DNA from: Actinomycetota bacterium
Lineage (GTDB): Bacteria; Actinomycetota; Thermoleophilia; Solirubrobacterales; 70-9
Direction of reading: 5' to 3'
Length of the DNA stretch: 6,940 nucleotides
NCBI GenBank assembly: GCA_005884305.1
Contig: VAYL01000049.1
Coordinates: 674-7,613 of the forward strand
Part shown: positions 1 through 6,806 of the stretch, in pieces
Layout: every line of letters begins with the position of its first letter
How positions within the stretch are numbered: position 1 is the stretch's first letter
Notes under the pieces: model-generated
What the model saw: only the letters and a program-made list of their open reading frames with translations
Databases searched by the model: none
What the model was told of the DNA's origin: nothing
Position numbers and translations under genes: made by a program

Positions 1-642
1 GGCCTGACCAGCAAGGAGGTTCTCGCGGCGCTGAAGGCGGCCGGCATCGAGGCCAAGGTCGCCCAGTCCAGCGTCGAGGAGACCGATGCCCTGAAGGCGC
101 TTCAGGCGGCCGGCGCCGATGGCGCGGGCGGCGCCGACCAAAAGCCCGCTGCTCAGCCCGCGAAGCCTGCCGAGACCAAAGCCGCGCCACGGGCGGAAGG
201 CTCCGATGGCGCGAAGAAGCCTTCCCAGCCGGCCGCACCCTCGCGGCGCGCAGGTGGCGGCGCTCCTCCCGGAGGCGGCGGAACCGGGCGCAAGCGACGC
301 CGAGTCGTCATCGACTCCCAGGCGTCACGCCGCGAGCACATGCCGCAGGCTCCGCCTCATCGACCGCCCAGGCGTCGTGGGGGACGGCGACGCAGGCCGC
401 TCCTCGAAGAGCCGCCGGTCAAGCCCCTCAGTGAGGCCCCGGAGCCCGAGGCGACGAAGATCGCGTCGGGAGCCACCGTTCGAGAGGTGGCCGAGAGCCT
501 GAGCCTGGGTAGCGCCGAAGTGATCAAGAAGCTGATGGAACTGGGCGAGATGGCGACGCTCACCCAGACCCTTCCCGACGAGACGGTCATGGCCCTGGCC
601 CAAGCGTTGGACCAGAAGAGGCACATCTGTCCGGTGGAGTAG
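1..642 (+). CDS. infB: Translation initiation factor IF-2, N-terminal part (5' partial, frame broken at the 3' end)
   Basis: This is the N-terminal regulatory part of IF2, the GTPase that brings initiator tRNA to the 30S subunit and promotes 50S joining. The frame is open from base 1, and the true start lies a few codons off the left edge. Residues 1-40 ([20 protein letters not shown]) match the first IF2_N helical module. Residues about 41-150 are a low-complexity Ala/Pro/Gly/Arg linker with the actinobacterial-type '[13 protein letters not shown]' segment. Residues about 153-205 ([29 protein letters not shown]) are the second IF2_N module that normally precedes the G domain. The frame then meets TAG at 640-642 instead of running on. 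The rest of IF2 continues in the -1 frame, so 1-2186 is best read as one infB gene with a net one-base loss between about 615 and 640. A true stop followed by re-initiation is the alternative. Identity is seen in the sequence and is secure; the cause of the break is inference. Confidence 0.88.
   Translation, partial: GLTSKEVLAALKAAGIEAKVAQSSVEETDALKALQAAGADGAGGADQKPAAQPAKPAETKAAPRAEGSDGAKKPSQPAAPSRRAGGGAPPGGGGTGRKRRRVVIDSQASRREHMPQAPPHRPPRRRGGRRRRPLLEEPPVKPLSEAPEPEATKIASGATVREVAESLSLGSAEVIKKLMELGEMATLTQTLPDETVMALAQALDQKRHICPVE
633..642 (+). other. infB: Probable frameshift site in infB (net -1 base)
   Basis: Frame 1 reads ...CPVE-stop, ending at TAG 640-642. Frame 3 reads [20 protein letters not shown] through the same place and into the G domain. 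Restoring one G after GAG 637-639 would give [11 protein letters not shown], which looks like a normal IF2 linker. Because both frames are open here, the lost base could lie anywhere from about 615 (after LAQALDQ) to 640. No canonical X-XXY-YYZ slippery heptamer is visible, which argues against programmed -1 frameshifting. Confidence 0.7.
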
Positions 643-668
643 ACGAGGAAGAGATCGATCCGAACGCG

Positions 669-2186
<1,518 letters not shown>

Positions 2187-2195
2187 GCGCCCCGC

Positions 2196-2215
2196 CCGCC
2201 TGGCGACCCAGGCGG
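2196..2215 (+). terminator. GC hairpin after infB; possible weak terminator or processing site
   Basis: CCGCCTGG (2196-2203) and CCAGGCGG (2208-2215) are perfect reverse complements around a CGAC loop, ten bases after the infB stop. Only TT follows, with no run of T, so this is not a classic intrinsic terminator. GC-rich actinobacteria often have such U-poor hairpins after genes. It could be a weak terminator, a pause site or a 3'-end stabiliser. Confidence 0.45.
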
Positions 2216-2222
2216 TTGGAGG

Positions 2223-2265
2223 GCAAGTAGGCACGGGCTTCGCCAGCGAGGCCGTCGCCACTTGC
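2223..2265 (+). other. Extended imperfect hairpin in the infB-DUF503 gap
   Basis: GCAAGT (2223-2228) pairs with ACTTGC (2260-2265). After a bulged A, GGC (2230-2232) pairs with GCC (2257-2259). After a small internal loop, GGCTTCG (2236-2242) pairs with CGAGGCC (2247-2253) around a CCAG loop, with one G-U pair. All arms are centred near base 2244, so this is one nested stem of 43 bases. It could be an RNA 3' end, a processing signal or a small structured RNA. I do not recognise it as a known riboswitch. Confidence 0.45.
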
Positions 2266-2326
2266 GACCCGGATCACCGGGAGCGCGGCTCCACATGCCT
2301 TCGTCGTTTCGGGGCGCGCACCGGCC

Positions 2327-2341
2327 TATCCTGGGTGCGTG
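2327..2341 (+). promoter_or_regulatory. Candidate leaderless promoter (-10 box) for DUF503
   Basis: TATCCT at 2327-2332 fits the TANNNT consensus of actinobacterial -10 elements. Its first T lies 12 bases before the G of GTG 2339, so transcription would begin at the start codon itself. No Shine-Dalgarno is present before this GTG, as expected for a leaderless mRNA. I see no convincing -35 box. Confidence 0.45.
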
Positions 2342-2638
2342 GCCACGTACCTCTGCGTCGTCGAGGTGCGCCTGCACCTCAACGAGTCGCACGACCTGAA
2401 GGGCAAGCGCAAGGTCCTGCATTCGCTGAAAGCGCAGCTTCGGCAGCGGTTTGGCGCCTCGGTCGCCGAGGTCGACGGGCACGACACCTGGCAGCGCACG
2501 ACACTCGTCTGCGCGCTGGTCGGAGACAGCGAGGTCGGCAGGCGTGCGGACGACCTTCAGCGGTTCGTCGAATCGCGGTGCCCCGATGGCTCCGCCTTTG
2601 ATCGAGACCTCTTGAGCCTCAGCGACATTCGCGGGTGA
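2339..2638 (+). CDS. DUF503 (YlxP-like) family protein
   Basis: This small protein of 99 residues belongs to the DUF503 family (YlxP in Bacillus subtilis), which lies between infB and rbfA in many bacteria. Its molecular function is not established as far as I know; the position suggests a role around ribosome assembly or translation. Family hallmarks are visible: an N-terminal beta strand (YLCVVEVRLHL), then the conserved SHDLKGKRKVLHSLKAQLRQRF helix region (about 17-38) and SVAEVDGHDTWQRTTL (about 41-56). A variable C-terminal segment ends in LLSLSDIRG. Length is normal for the family. The GTG start is supported by the family N-terminus and by the TATCCT box twelve bases upstream; no ribosome site is visible. 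It is set off from infB by 152 bases and from rbfA by 44, so it may form its own transcript. Confidence 0.87.
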   Translation: MATYLCVVEVRLHLNESHDLKGKRKVLHSLKAQLRQRFGASVAEVDGHDTWQRTTLVCALVGDSEVGRRADDLQRFVESRCPDGSAFDRDLLSLSDIRG

Positions 2639-2651
2639 GAAGTTCCGAGCC

Positions 2652-2663
2652 GCGGGAGCGGTT
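2652..2663 (+). other. Small hairpin upstream of rbfA
   Basis: CCGC and GCGG pair around a GGGA loop in the 44-base gap between DUF503 and rbfA, and can be extended by a G-U and an A-T pair. It overlaps where a -35 element would lie, has no T tract, and is weak evidence for anything specific. Confidence 0.2.
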
Positions 2664-2667
2664 GCGC

Positions 2668-2682
2668 TAGAGTCGCCCGCCG
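2668..2682 (+). promoter_or_regulatory. Candidate -10 box for rbfA (near-leaderless)
   Basis: TAGAGT at 2668-2673, within GCGCTAGAGT, fits TANNNT and would place the transcript start at about 2680, only three bases before ATG 2683. No Shine-Dalgarno is visible before rbfA. A clear -35 box is absent; TTCCGA at 2643-2648 is only a weak candidate, with a long 19-base spacer. Confidence 0.4.
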
Positions 2683-3015
2683 ATGGCCCAGCGCATGAGA
2701 AGGGTCAACGAGCTCATGCGCGAAGTGATTGGGTCCGCGATCGCTACTGAGCTCGAGGACCCCCGCATTGGATTCGTGACCGTGACCTCCGTGGACACAA
2801 GCCCCGACCTGCGCTCGGCGCGCGTGTACGTGAGCGTGCTCGGCGGCGAGACCGAGCGCGAGGCCAGTCTGGCCGGGCTTCGGTCATCGCATGGGGTGCT
2901 CCAGTCCGCGATCGCGCGCGAGACCCGCATCAAGCGCACGCCCACCCTGACCTTCCACTACGACGACACACCGGAGCGCGGCGTGCGGATCTCGAGGTTG
3001 CTCGAGGATGAATGA
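2683..3015 (+). CDS. rbfA: 30S ribosome-binding factor RbfA
   Basis: RbfA is a small KH-type RNA-binding protein that acts late in 30S subunit assembly, at the 16S rRNA helix 1 and neck region. The protein has 110 residues, close to the usual length. It shows the family N-terminal helix (RMRRVNELMREVIGSAI, 4-20) and the diagnostic DPRIGFVTVTSVDTSPDLRSARVYVSVLG block (26-54). The C-terminal part is KRTPTLTFHYDDTPERGVRISRLL. The ATG start matches the family N-terminus, with M5 as a less likely alternative. Its last eight bases overlap the ATG of the DHH phosphoesterase gene, so the two are probably translationally coupled. It sits in its usual place after infB and DUF503. Confidence 0.96.
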   Translation: MAQRMRRVNELMREVIGSAIATELEDPRIGFVTVTSVDTSPDLRSARVYVSVLGGETEREASLAGLRSSHGVLQSAIARETRIKRTPTLTFHYDDTPERGVRISRLLEDE

Positions 3016-4027
3016 GGCTCCTGCGGCAATGGCACAGCGCTCCGAGGCGACGCTGGCCGATGTGGCCCAGGAGCTCAGGTCCGCCGACAGGTTTCTGCTG
3101 ACGACTCACGAGGGCCCCGACGGCGACGCGCTGGGCTCGCTGCTCGCGACCCACAAGCTGCTTCAGCAGCTCGGTAAGGACTCGGTGATGTTCCTGGCGG
3201 CGAAGGAGTTCCCGCTGCCCGTCGAGTACCGCTTCCTGCCGCTGGAGGAGGTCTTCCATGAGCCGCCGGTGGACGTCGTTGACCGCGTCCTCGTCTTCCT
3301 CGATTGCGGAAATATCGACCGCATGCCGGTGGACTTCCTTCGGCGGGACGACGCAAAGATCCTGAACCTCGACCACCACCACGACAACACCCGGTTCGGC
3401 ACGCTGAACCTGGTCGATACGAGGGCCTCGTGCACCGCGGAGATCGTCTTCCGCGTCGCCAGGCTCCTCGGTGCTGACATTACCCCGGAGATCGCGACCG
3501 CGCTGTACGTCGGCTTGATCACCGACACCGGCCGGTTCATGTACGAGAACACGGGCCCCGACGCTCACCGGATGGCGGCCGAGCTCATCGAGGCCGGGGT
3601 CGACGTCCACGACATCTACCGCCGCCTGTACGAGCGGGTCCCGCTCGAGAAGCTACACCTGGTTGCCCGCGCGCTTCAGCGGATCGAGCGCGTCGACGAC
3701 TGCAAGCTCGCAGTGACGTACATCGCGGCGGAGGACTACGGCGAGACCGGTTCGGACGAGTCGCTGACCGAGGGAATCATCGACCACGTGCGCGCGTTGG
3801 AGTGCGCGGAGGTCGCGGCGATGATCCGCGACAAGACCGATGGCGGCCCGCACGCGCGCAAGGTGAGCCTGCGCTCGGCCACCGGCAGGGTCGACGTCTC
3901 GGCCATCGCTCAGCGCTATGGCGGCGGCGGCCATCGCCGGGCGGCAGGGTTCTCGACCGACCTCACGTACGACGAGCTCCTCAAGATCCTCTGCACCGAG
4001 GTCAAGGCGCAGCTCGGCAACTCCTAG
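3008..4027 (+). CDS. DHH/DHHA1 family phosphoesterase, NrnA-like (oligoribonuclease/pAp phosphatase)
   Basis: This is a 339-residue enzyme of the DHH superfamily, NrnA-like branch. Characterised members degrade very short RNAs (nanoRNA), and many also dephosphorylate pAp; some act on cyclic-dinucleotide products. Metal-binding motifs are complete: THEGPDGDALGS (H34, D38, D40), D99 in LDCGN, the signature DHH at 122-124 followed by HDNTRFG, and D173 in GLITDTGRF. The C-terminal DHHA1 domain carries RYGGGGHRRAAGFS (GGGGH at 305-309), which binds substrate. The exact substrate cannot be told from sequence, so I leave the symbol blank. The chosen ATG overlaps the rbfA stop by eight bases. An in-frame ATG at 3029 has GAGG 11 bases upstream and would remove seven residues. 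A DHH gene between rbfA and truB is a common arrangement. Confidence 0.93.
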   Translation: MNEAPAAMAQRSEATLADVAQELRSADRFLLTTHEGPDGDALGSLLATHKLLQQLGKDSVMFLAAKEFPLPVEYRFLPLEEVFHEPPVDVVDRVLVFLDCGNIDRMPVDFLRRDDAKILNLDHHHDNTRFGTLNLVDTRASCTAEIVFRVARLLGADITPEIATALYVGLITDTGRFMYENTGPDAHRMAAELIEAGVDVHDIYRRLYERVPLEKLHLVARALQRIERVDDCKLAVTYIAAEDYGETGSDESLTEGIIDHVRALECAEVAAMIRDKTDGGPHARKVSLRSATGRVDVSAIAQRYGGGGHRRAAGFSTDLTYDELLKILCTEVKAQLGNS

Positions 4028-4028
4028 C

Positions 4029-4034
4029 GGGAGG
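4029..4034 (+). promoter_or_regulatory. Strong Shine-Dalgarno for truB
   Basis: GGGAGG lies two bases after the DHH gene's stop and six bases before GTG 4041. It decides the truB start against the long in-frame open extension further upstream, which would lie inside the DHH gene. Confidence 0.8.
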
Positions 4035-4040
4035 CTGCAG

Positions 4041-4688
4041 GTGAGCGCTGACGCTCCCGAGCCGGGCGTGCTGCTCGTCGACAAGCCCGCCGGGATCACC
4101 TCCCACGATGTCGTGGCGCGCGTGCGGCGCGAGCGAGGGCAGAAGACCGGGCACGCCGGGACGCTGGACCCGTTCGCGACCGGCCTGCTCCTCCTCCTCC
4201 TGGGACGCGAGGCCACCCGGTGCCAGGCGCAGTTCATGGCCCTGCGGAAGACGTACGTCGCTGTGGCCAGGTTCGGCGCGATCTCGACGACGGGCGATCC
4301 CGATGGCGAGATCGCAGAGACGGGGGTGATCGCGCCGGACCCGCTTGAGCTTCCGGTGGGAGAGATCAGGCAGCGCCCGCCGGTTTACTCGGCGGTCAAG
4401 GTGGGCGGGGTGCGGGCGTACAAGCGGGCCCGCCGGGGGGAGGAGGTCGAGGTTCCCGAGCGCCAGGTGACCGTGTATCGATTCGATCAGATCTGGCGGC
4501 GGGGGGACCGGGCCGAGTTTGAGATCGAGTGTTCCTCGGGCACCTACGTCCGGAGCCTGATCGCGGACCTGGGCGACGCTTACTGCGACTCGCTCCGGCG
4601 GACCGCGATCGGACCGTTCCGCGTGGAGGACGCTGATACGTTGCTTCCGCTCGCCGAAGCGTTGGCGCTGATCTCCGAGGCGGCGTGA
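4041..4688 (+). CDS. truB: tRNA pseudouridine(55) synthase TruB (compact form)
   Basis: TruB converts U55 of the tRNA T-loop to pseudouridine. The protein starts at GTG 4041 behind GGGAGG and has 215 residues. Seen motifs are VDKPAGITSHDVV (13-25), GHAGTLDPFATGLL (37-50) with catalytic Asp43, KTY with Tyr72, RQRPPVYSAVKVGG (110-123) and CSSGTYVRSLIADLG (164-178) with Arg171 of the active site. It ends shortly after LRRTAIGPFRVEDADTLLPL. Well-studied TruB proteins have about 300 residues. Here the C-terminal PUA-like extension is missing, and the helix normally found between GDPDGE and the RPP(V/M)YSA motif is reduced to a short linker (about 90-109). The catalytic core is complete, so it should be active. 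I recall similar compact TruB proteins in Thermoleophilia, so this is probably a lineage trait and not truncation. ribF follows after 13 bases. Confidence 0.95.
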   Translation: MSADAPEPGVLLVDKPAGITSHDVVARVRRERGQKTGHAGTLDPFATGLLLLLLGREATRCQAQFMALRKTYVAVARFGAISTTGDPDGEIAETGVIAPDPLELPVGEIRQRPPVYSAVKVGGVRAYKRARRGEEVEVPERQVTVYRFDQIWRRGDRAEFEIECSSGTYVRSLIADLGDAYCDSLRRTAIGPFRVEDADTLLPLAEALALISEAA

Positions 4689-4692
4689 AAGG
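4687..4692 (+). promoter_or_regulatory. Shine-Dalgarno for ribF overlapping the truB stop
   Basis: GAAAGG begins within the truB TGA and lies nine bases before GTG 4702. It supports that start and suggests translational coupling of truB and ribF. Confidence 0.55.
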
Positions 4693-4701
4693 CTTCCCGC
4701 C

Positions 4702-5589
4702 GTGAGCATCAAGGTCACGTCACTTCCCGATGCCGAGCGCCGCCCTCGGCACGTCGCCATCGGGACCTTCGACGGCGTCCACGTGGGGCACCGTCAGGTG
4801 ATCGACCGCGCCGACACGGTGCTCACCTTCGAGCCGCACCCGCTGCGGATCCTTCATCCCGACGCCACGCCGAAGCTCATCATGCCGTTCGAGATCAAGC
4901 GCGACGTCATCGAGGGCCTTCGGGTCGAGGAGCTGGTGGTCATCCCGTTCAACCGCGAGTTCTCGACCATTCCCGCCGAGGACTTCTGCCGCCGGATCCT
5001 CGTGGAGACGCTGGGGGCCGAGAAGGTCTCGGTGGGGGAGAACTTCCGCTTCGGCGCGAAGGCGAAGGGCGACCCCGAGATGCTGGCCTCCCGCGACGAG
5101 TTCGAGGCACGCGTGGTCCCGCTGGTGGAGGTCGACGGCGAGATCGTCTCCTCGAGCCGGGTCCGGTCGCTGATCGCGGCGGGGGAGATAGATGTCGCCA
5201 ACCGCTGCCTCGGCGCTCCGTTCCTCTTCGAGGGCCCGGTGGTGGAGGGGGACGGACGGGGCCGCACGCTGGGGTTTCCGACGGCGAACCTCGTGCCGCC
5301 CGACGACCTCGCGACGCCCGGTCATGGCGTGTACGCCGCCTTTGCAAACGGCCAGCCGGCAGCGGTCAACGTGGGCATCCGCCCGACCTTCGAGACCGGG
5401 CGCGGGCTCCTGATCGAGGCGTACCTCATCGACTTCGACGGCGACCTGTACGGCAAGACGCTTCGCATCGCGTTCGTCGCCCGATTGCGCGGCGAGCGGC
5501 GATTTCCGAGCGTCGAGGACCTCATTGCGCAGATGCACCGAGACGTCGAGGAGGCCCGAGAGCTCTGTGCTAGCTTCACTCCCCCTTGA
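4702..5589 (+). CDS. ribF: Bifunctional riboflavin kinase/FMN adenylyltransferase
   Basis: RibF phosphorylates riboflavin to FMN and adenylates FMN to FAD, supplying flavin cofactors in the cytoplasm. The N-terminal adenylyltransferase domain shows the nucleotidyltransferase motif AIGTFDGVHVGH (19-30), TFEPHP (42-47), VGENFRFG (111-118) and SSSRVRSLI (150-158). The C-terminal kinase domain shows GRGRTLGFPTAN (185-196), VNVGIRPTF (222-230) and the catalytic Glu239 in LLIEAYL. The length is 295 residues, a little short of the usual 305-315. The missing stretch is the helix between GHRQVID and TVLTFEPHP, where only RAD remains. Both active sites appear complete. The GTG start has GAAAGG nine bases upstream and gives a short N-terminal segment before the first motif. 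ribF next to truB and rpsO is a widespread arrangement. A possible rpsO promoter lies inside its last codons. Confidence 0.96.
   Translation: MSIKVTSLPDAERRPRHVAIGTFDGVHVGHRQVIDRADTVLTFEPHPLRILHPDATPKLIMPFEIKRDVIEGLRVEELVVIPFNREFSTIPAEDFCRRILVETLGAEKVSVGENFRFGAKAKGDPEMLASRDEFEARVVPLVEVDGEIVSSSRVRSLIAAGEIDVANRCLGAPFLFEGPVVEGDGRGRTLGFPTANLVPPDDLATPGHGVYAAFANGQPAAVNVGIRPTFETGRGLLIEAYLIDFDGDLYGKTLRIAFVARLRGERRFPSVEDLIAQMHRDVEEARELCASFTPP
5571..5576 (+). promoter_or_regulatory. Candidate -10 box for rpsO inside the end of ribF
   Basis: TAGCTT, preceded by GTGC to give GTGCTAGCTT, fits TANNNT and resembles GCGCTAGAGT before rbfA. It would start a transcript near 5583 and give rpsO a leader of about 60 bases. 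No clear -35 element is seen. Confidence 0.35.
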
Positions 5590-5645
5590 CCATCCCTAAC
5601 GGCACCAGCCAGTTTCGGAGCTAAAGCTCCTCACCGGAATACATG
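5590..5645 (+). promoter_or_regulatory. rpsO leader with a hairpin
   Basis: The gap between ribF and rpsO holds GGAGC (5617-5621) and GCTCC (5626-5630) around a TAAA loop. An outer TTC (5614-5616) can pair with GAA (5637-5639), which would cover part of the only ribosome-site-like bases, GGA at 5636-5638. S15 is known to repress its own mRNA in diverse bacteria through leaders that differ in structure. This leader is a candidate for such control, but the stem is short and the link is inference. Confidence 0.4.
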
Positions 5646-5915
5646 ATGCCTTTGACGAAGGAAAAAAAGCAGGAGCTCATCGGCCAGTACGGCCAAAAGG
5701 ACGGCGACACCGGCTCCGCCGAGGTCCAGATCGCGCTGCTCACGGAGCGCATCAACCACCTGACCGAGCACCTGCGCCAGCACGGCAAGGACCATCATTC
5801 CCGCCGCGGCCTCCTGATGATGGTCGGCAAGCGCCGCCGCCTGCTGCGCTACCTGGAGAGCGCGGACCTCGACCGTTACCGCAAGGTCGTCTCGGACCTC
5901 GGCCTGCGTCGCTAG
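5646..5915 (+). CDS. rpsO: 30S ribosomal protein S15
   Basis: S15 is a primary 16S rRNA-binding protein that nucleates the 30S platform and contributes to the bridge with the 50S subunit. The 89 residues match the family from end to end: [12 protein letters not shown] at the N-terminus, [24 protein letters not shown] (20-43), the RNA-binding [10 protein letters not shown] (48-57), [11 protein letters not shown] and a C-terminal LGLRR. Two ATG codons lie side by side at 5643 and 5646. I chose the second because the family begins MxLTKE and because GGA at 5636-5638 is then seven bases away and not four; the first would only add one Met. The preceding leader has a small hairpin. The polynucleotide phosphorylase gene, which often follows rpsO, is not here; a peroxiredoxin gene starts ten bases after the stop. 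Confidence 0.97.
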   Translation: MPLTKEKKQELIGQYGQKDGDTGSAEVQIALLTERINHLTEHLRQHGKDHHSRRGLLMMVGKRRRLLRYLESADLDRYRKVVSDLGLRR

Positions 5916-5925
5916 CCCTCCCTTC

Positions 5926-6384
5926 GTGATAGCTGCAGGCGAGAGGGCACCCGACTTCTCGCTTCCCGACCACGAGGGCAACGAGGTCTCACTCGCGGAC
6001 TTCCGCGGCCGCAAGGTCGTCCTCGTCTTCTATCCGCTCGACTTCAGCCCGGTGTGTACGGACCAGCTCTCGGTGTACCAGGAGGTGGTGCCGCAGATCG
6101 ACGCAGCGGGGGCGACCCTGCTCGGCATCAGCGTCGACTCGTCCTGGGCGCACCGTGCCTTTCGCGAGCGGCTGGGCCTTTCAATGACGTTGCTGTCCGA
6201 CTTCGAGCCGAAGGGGGAGGTCATTCGCGCCTACGGCGCGTACATCGACGAGGTCGGCCACGGCAATCGTTCGCTCGTGCTGATCGACGAGGACGGCATT
6301 GTGCGATGGGTTCACGAGTCGCCGACGCCGCTCGAGATCCCGGGCGCCAACCTGATCTTCGACGCACTCGAAGCCACGGGGTGA
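5926..6384 (+). CDS. Peroxiredoxin, AhpE-like one-cysteine type
   Basis: This 152-residue thioredoxin-fold peroxidase of the AhpC/TSA (redoxin) family reduces hydrogen peroxide or organic peroxides through a cysteine sulfenic acid. The N-terminus GERAPDFSLPDHEGNEVSL (5-23) is typical. The active site PLDFSPVC (37-44) follows PxxxS/TxxC, with peroxidatic Cys44 and Ser41 in place of the usual Thr; Arg115 in GNRSLVLID is the likely active-site arginine. Cys44 is the only cysteine, so the enzyme cannot form an intramolecular disulfide and needs an outside thiol. The segments LGISVDSSWAHRAF and LLSDFEPKGEVIRAYG resemble mycobacterial AhpE more than Bcp/PrxQ, but I cannot exclude the latter. GTG 5926 is ten bases after rpsO, with no Shine-Dalgarno. 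The stop overlaps the next start as GTGA. No signal peptide is seen, so it is probably cytoplasmic. Confidence 0.9.
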   Translation: MIAAGERAPDFSLPDHEGNEVSLADFRGRKVVLVFYPLDFSPVCTDQLSVYQEVVPQIDAAGATLLGISVDSSWAHRAFRERLGLSMTLLSDFEPKGEVIRAYGAYIDEVGHGNRSLVLIDEDGIVRWVHESPTPLEIPGANLIFDALEATG

Positions 6385-6806
6385 ACGCGACCGAGCGGAA
6401 CGTTCAGCTCATTCGCGAGGGCCTCGAAGCCTTCAGCCGCGGCGACCTGGGCGAGTCCCTCGAGAGGATGCACCCAGATGTCGAGTGGCACGTGGTGTTT
6501 CGCCTTCCCGACCTACCGGCGCCAAAGGAGGTCCTGAGGGGGCGCGATGAGATCGAGGCGCTTTGGAAGCAGTTTCGATCCGCATGGGACGAGCTCACGG
6601 TTCGGCTTGAGGAGATCCTCTATATCGATGACGAGCGAGTGGTGGCTCGAGCGCGCTTCCAGGGCCGTGGCGCGGGCAGCGGCGCCGAGGTGGACAGGGT
6701 CGTCTTCTACGCGTTCCGGATCCGCGACGAGCAGCTCATTTACTCCCGCGCCTTCGACGACGAGGCCGCGGCGCGCGCCGACCTGGGCCTCGAAAATGGC
6801 GCCTGA
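6381..6806 (+). CDS. NTF2-like / SnoaL-like domain protein of unknown function
   Basis: This 141-residue protein has the NTF2-like alpha+beta cone fold seen in SnoaL-type cyclases, ketosteroid isomerase relatives and many uncharacterised actinobacterial proteins. Recognisable parts are the N-terminal helix ERNVQLIREGLEAFSRGDL (5-23), MHPDVEWHVVF (30-40), RGRDEIEALWKQF (53-65) and strands with ERVVARARFQGRGAGSGAEV. The protein ends in a short helix, DDEAAARADLGL. The fold can bind or turn over small hydrophobic molecules, but no catalytic residues can be assigned with confidence. The GTG start overlaps the peroxiredoxin stop by four bases. This start matches the usual family N-terminus; the open frame further upstream lies inside the peroxiredoxin gene and is a shadow. 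Its 3' end overlaps the next gene by 11 bases, so all three genes are probably translated as a coupled set. A role in redox defence is only suggested by position. Confidence 0.85.
   Translation: MNATERNVQLIREGLEAFSRGDLGESLERMHPDVEWHVVFRLPDLPAPKEVLRGRDEIEALWKQFRSAWDELTVRLEEILYIDDERVVARARFQGRGAGSGAEVDRVVFYAFRIRDEQLIYSRAFDDEAAARADLGLENGA

Larger units (their letters stand above)
2187..2338 (+). other. infB-DUF503 intergenic region with hairpins and a promoter
   Basis: This gap of 152 bases breaks an otherwise tightly packed cluster. I find no convincing coding frame in it. From left to right it holds a perfect 8-bp GC hairpin (2196-2215), a longer imperfect hairpin (2223-2265), a stretch of about 60 bases with no clear structure, and a TATCCT box (2327-2332) just before the DUF503 start. 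The arrangement suggests that transcription from infB is slowed, ended or processed here and that DUF503 has its own promoter. This is inferred from sequence only. Confidence 0.55.

Noticed and set aside
119..502. Open frame of 127 codons over the infB linker
   Set aside because: Its translation is an arginine/proline/serine-rich shadow of the low-complexity IF2 linker in another frame.
600..642. Programmed -1 ribosomal frameshift in infB
   Set aside because: No slippery heptamer or evident downstream pseudoknot is visible, and programmed frameshifting is not known for infB; an indel is simpler.
2930..3610. Minus-strand open frame opposite the DHH phosphoesterase
   Set aside because: It is antisense to a clear gene and its translation is low-complexity and unlike any family I know.
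3918..4040. Upstream in-frame extension of truB
   Set aside because: It lies inside the DHH gene, reads as an arginine/serine-rich shadow, and the GGGAGG site points to GTG 4041.
6054..6380. Upstream in-frame extension of the SnoaL-like gene
   Set aside because: It lies entirely within the peroxiredoxin gene in another frame; family similarity begins only at GTG 6381.
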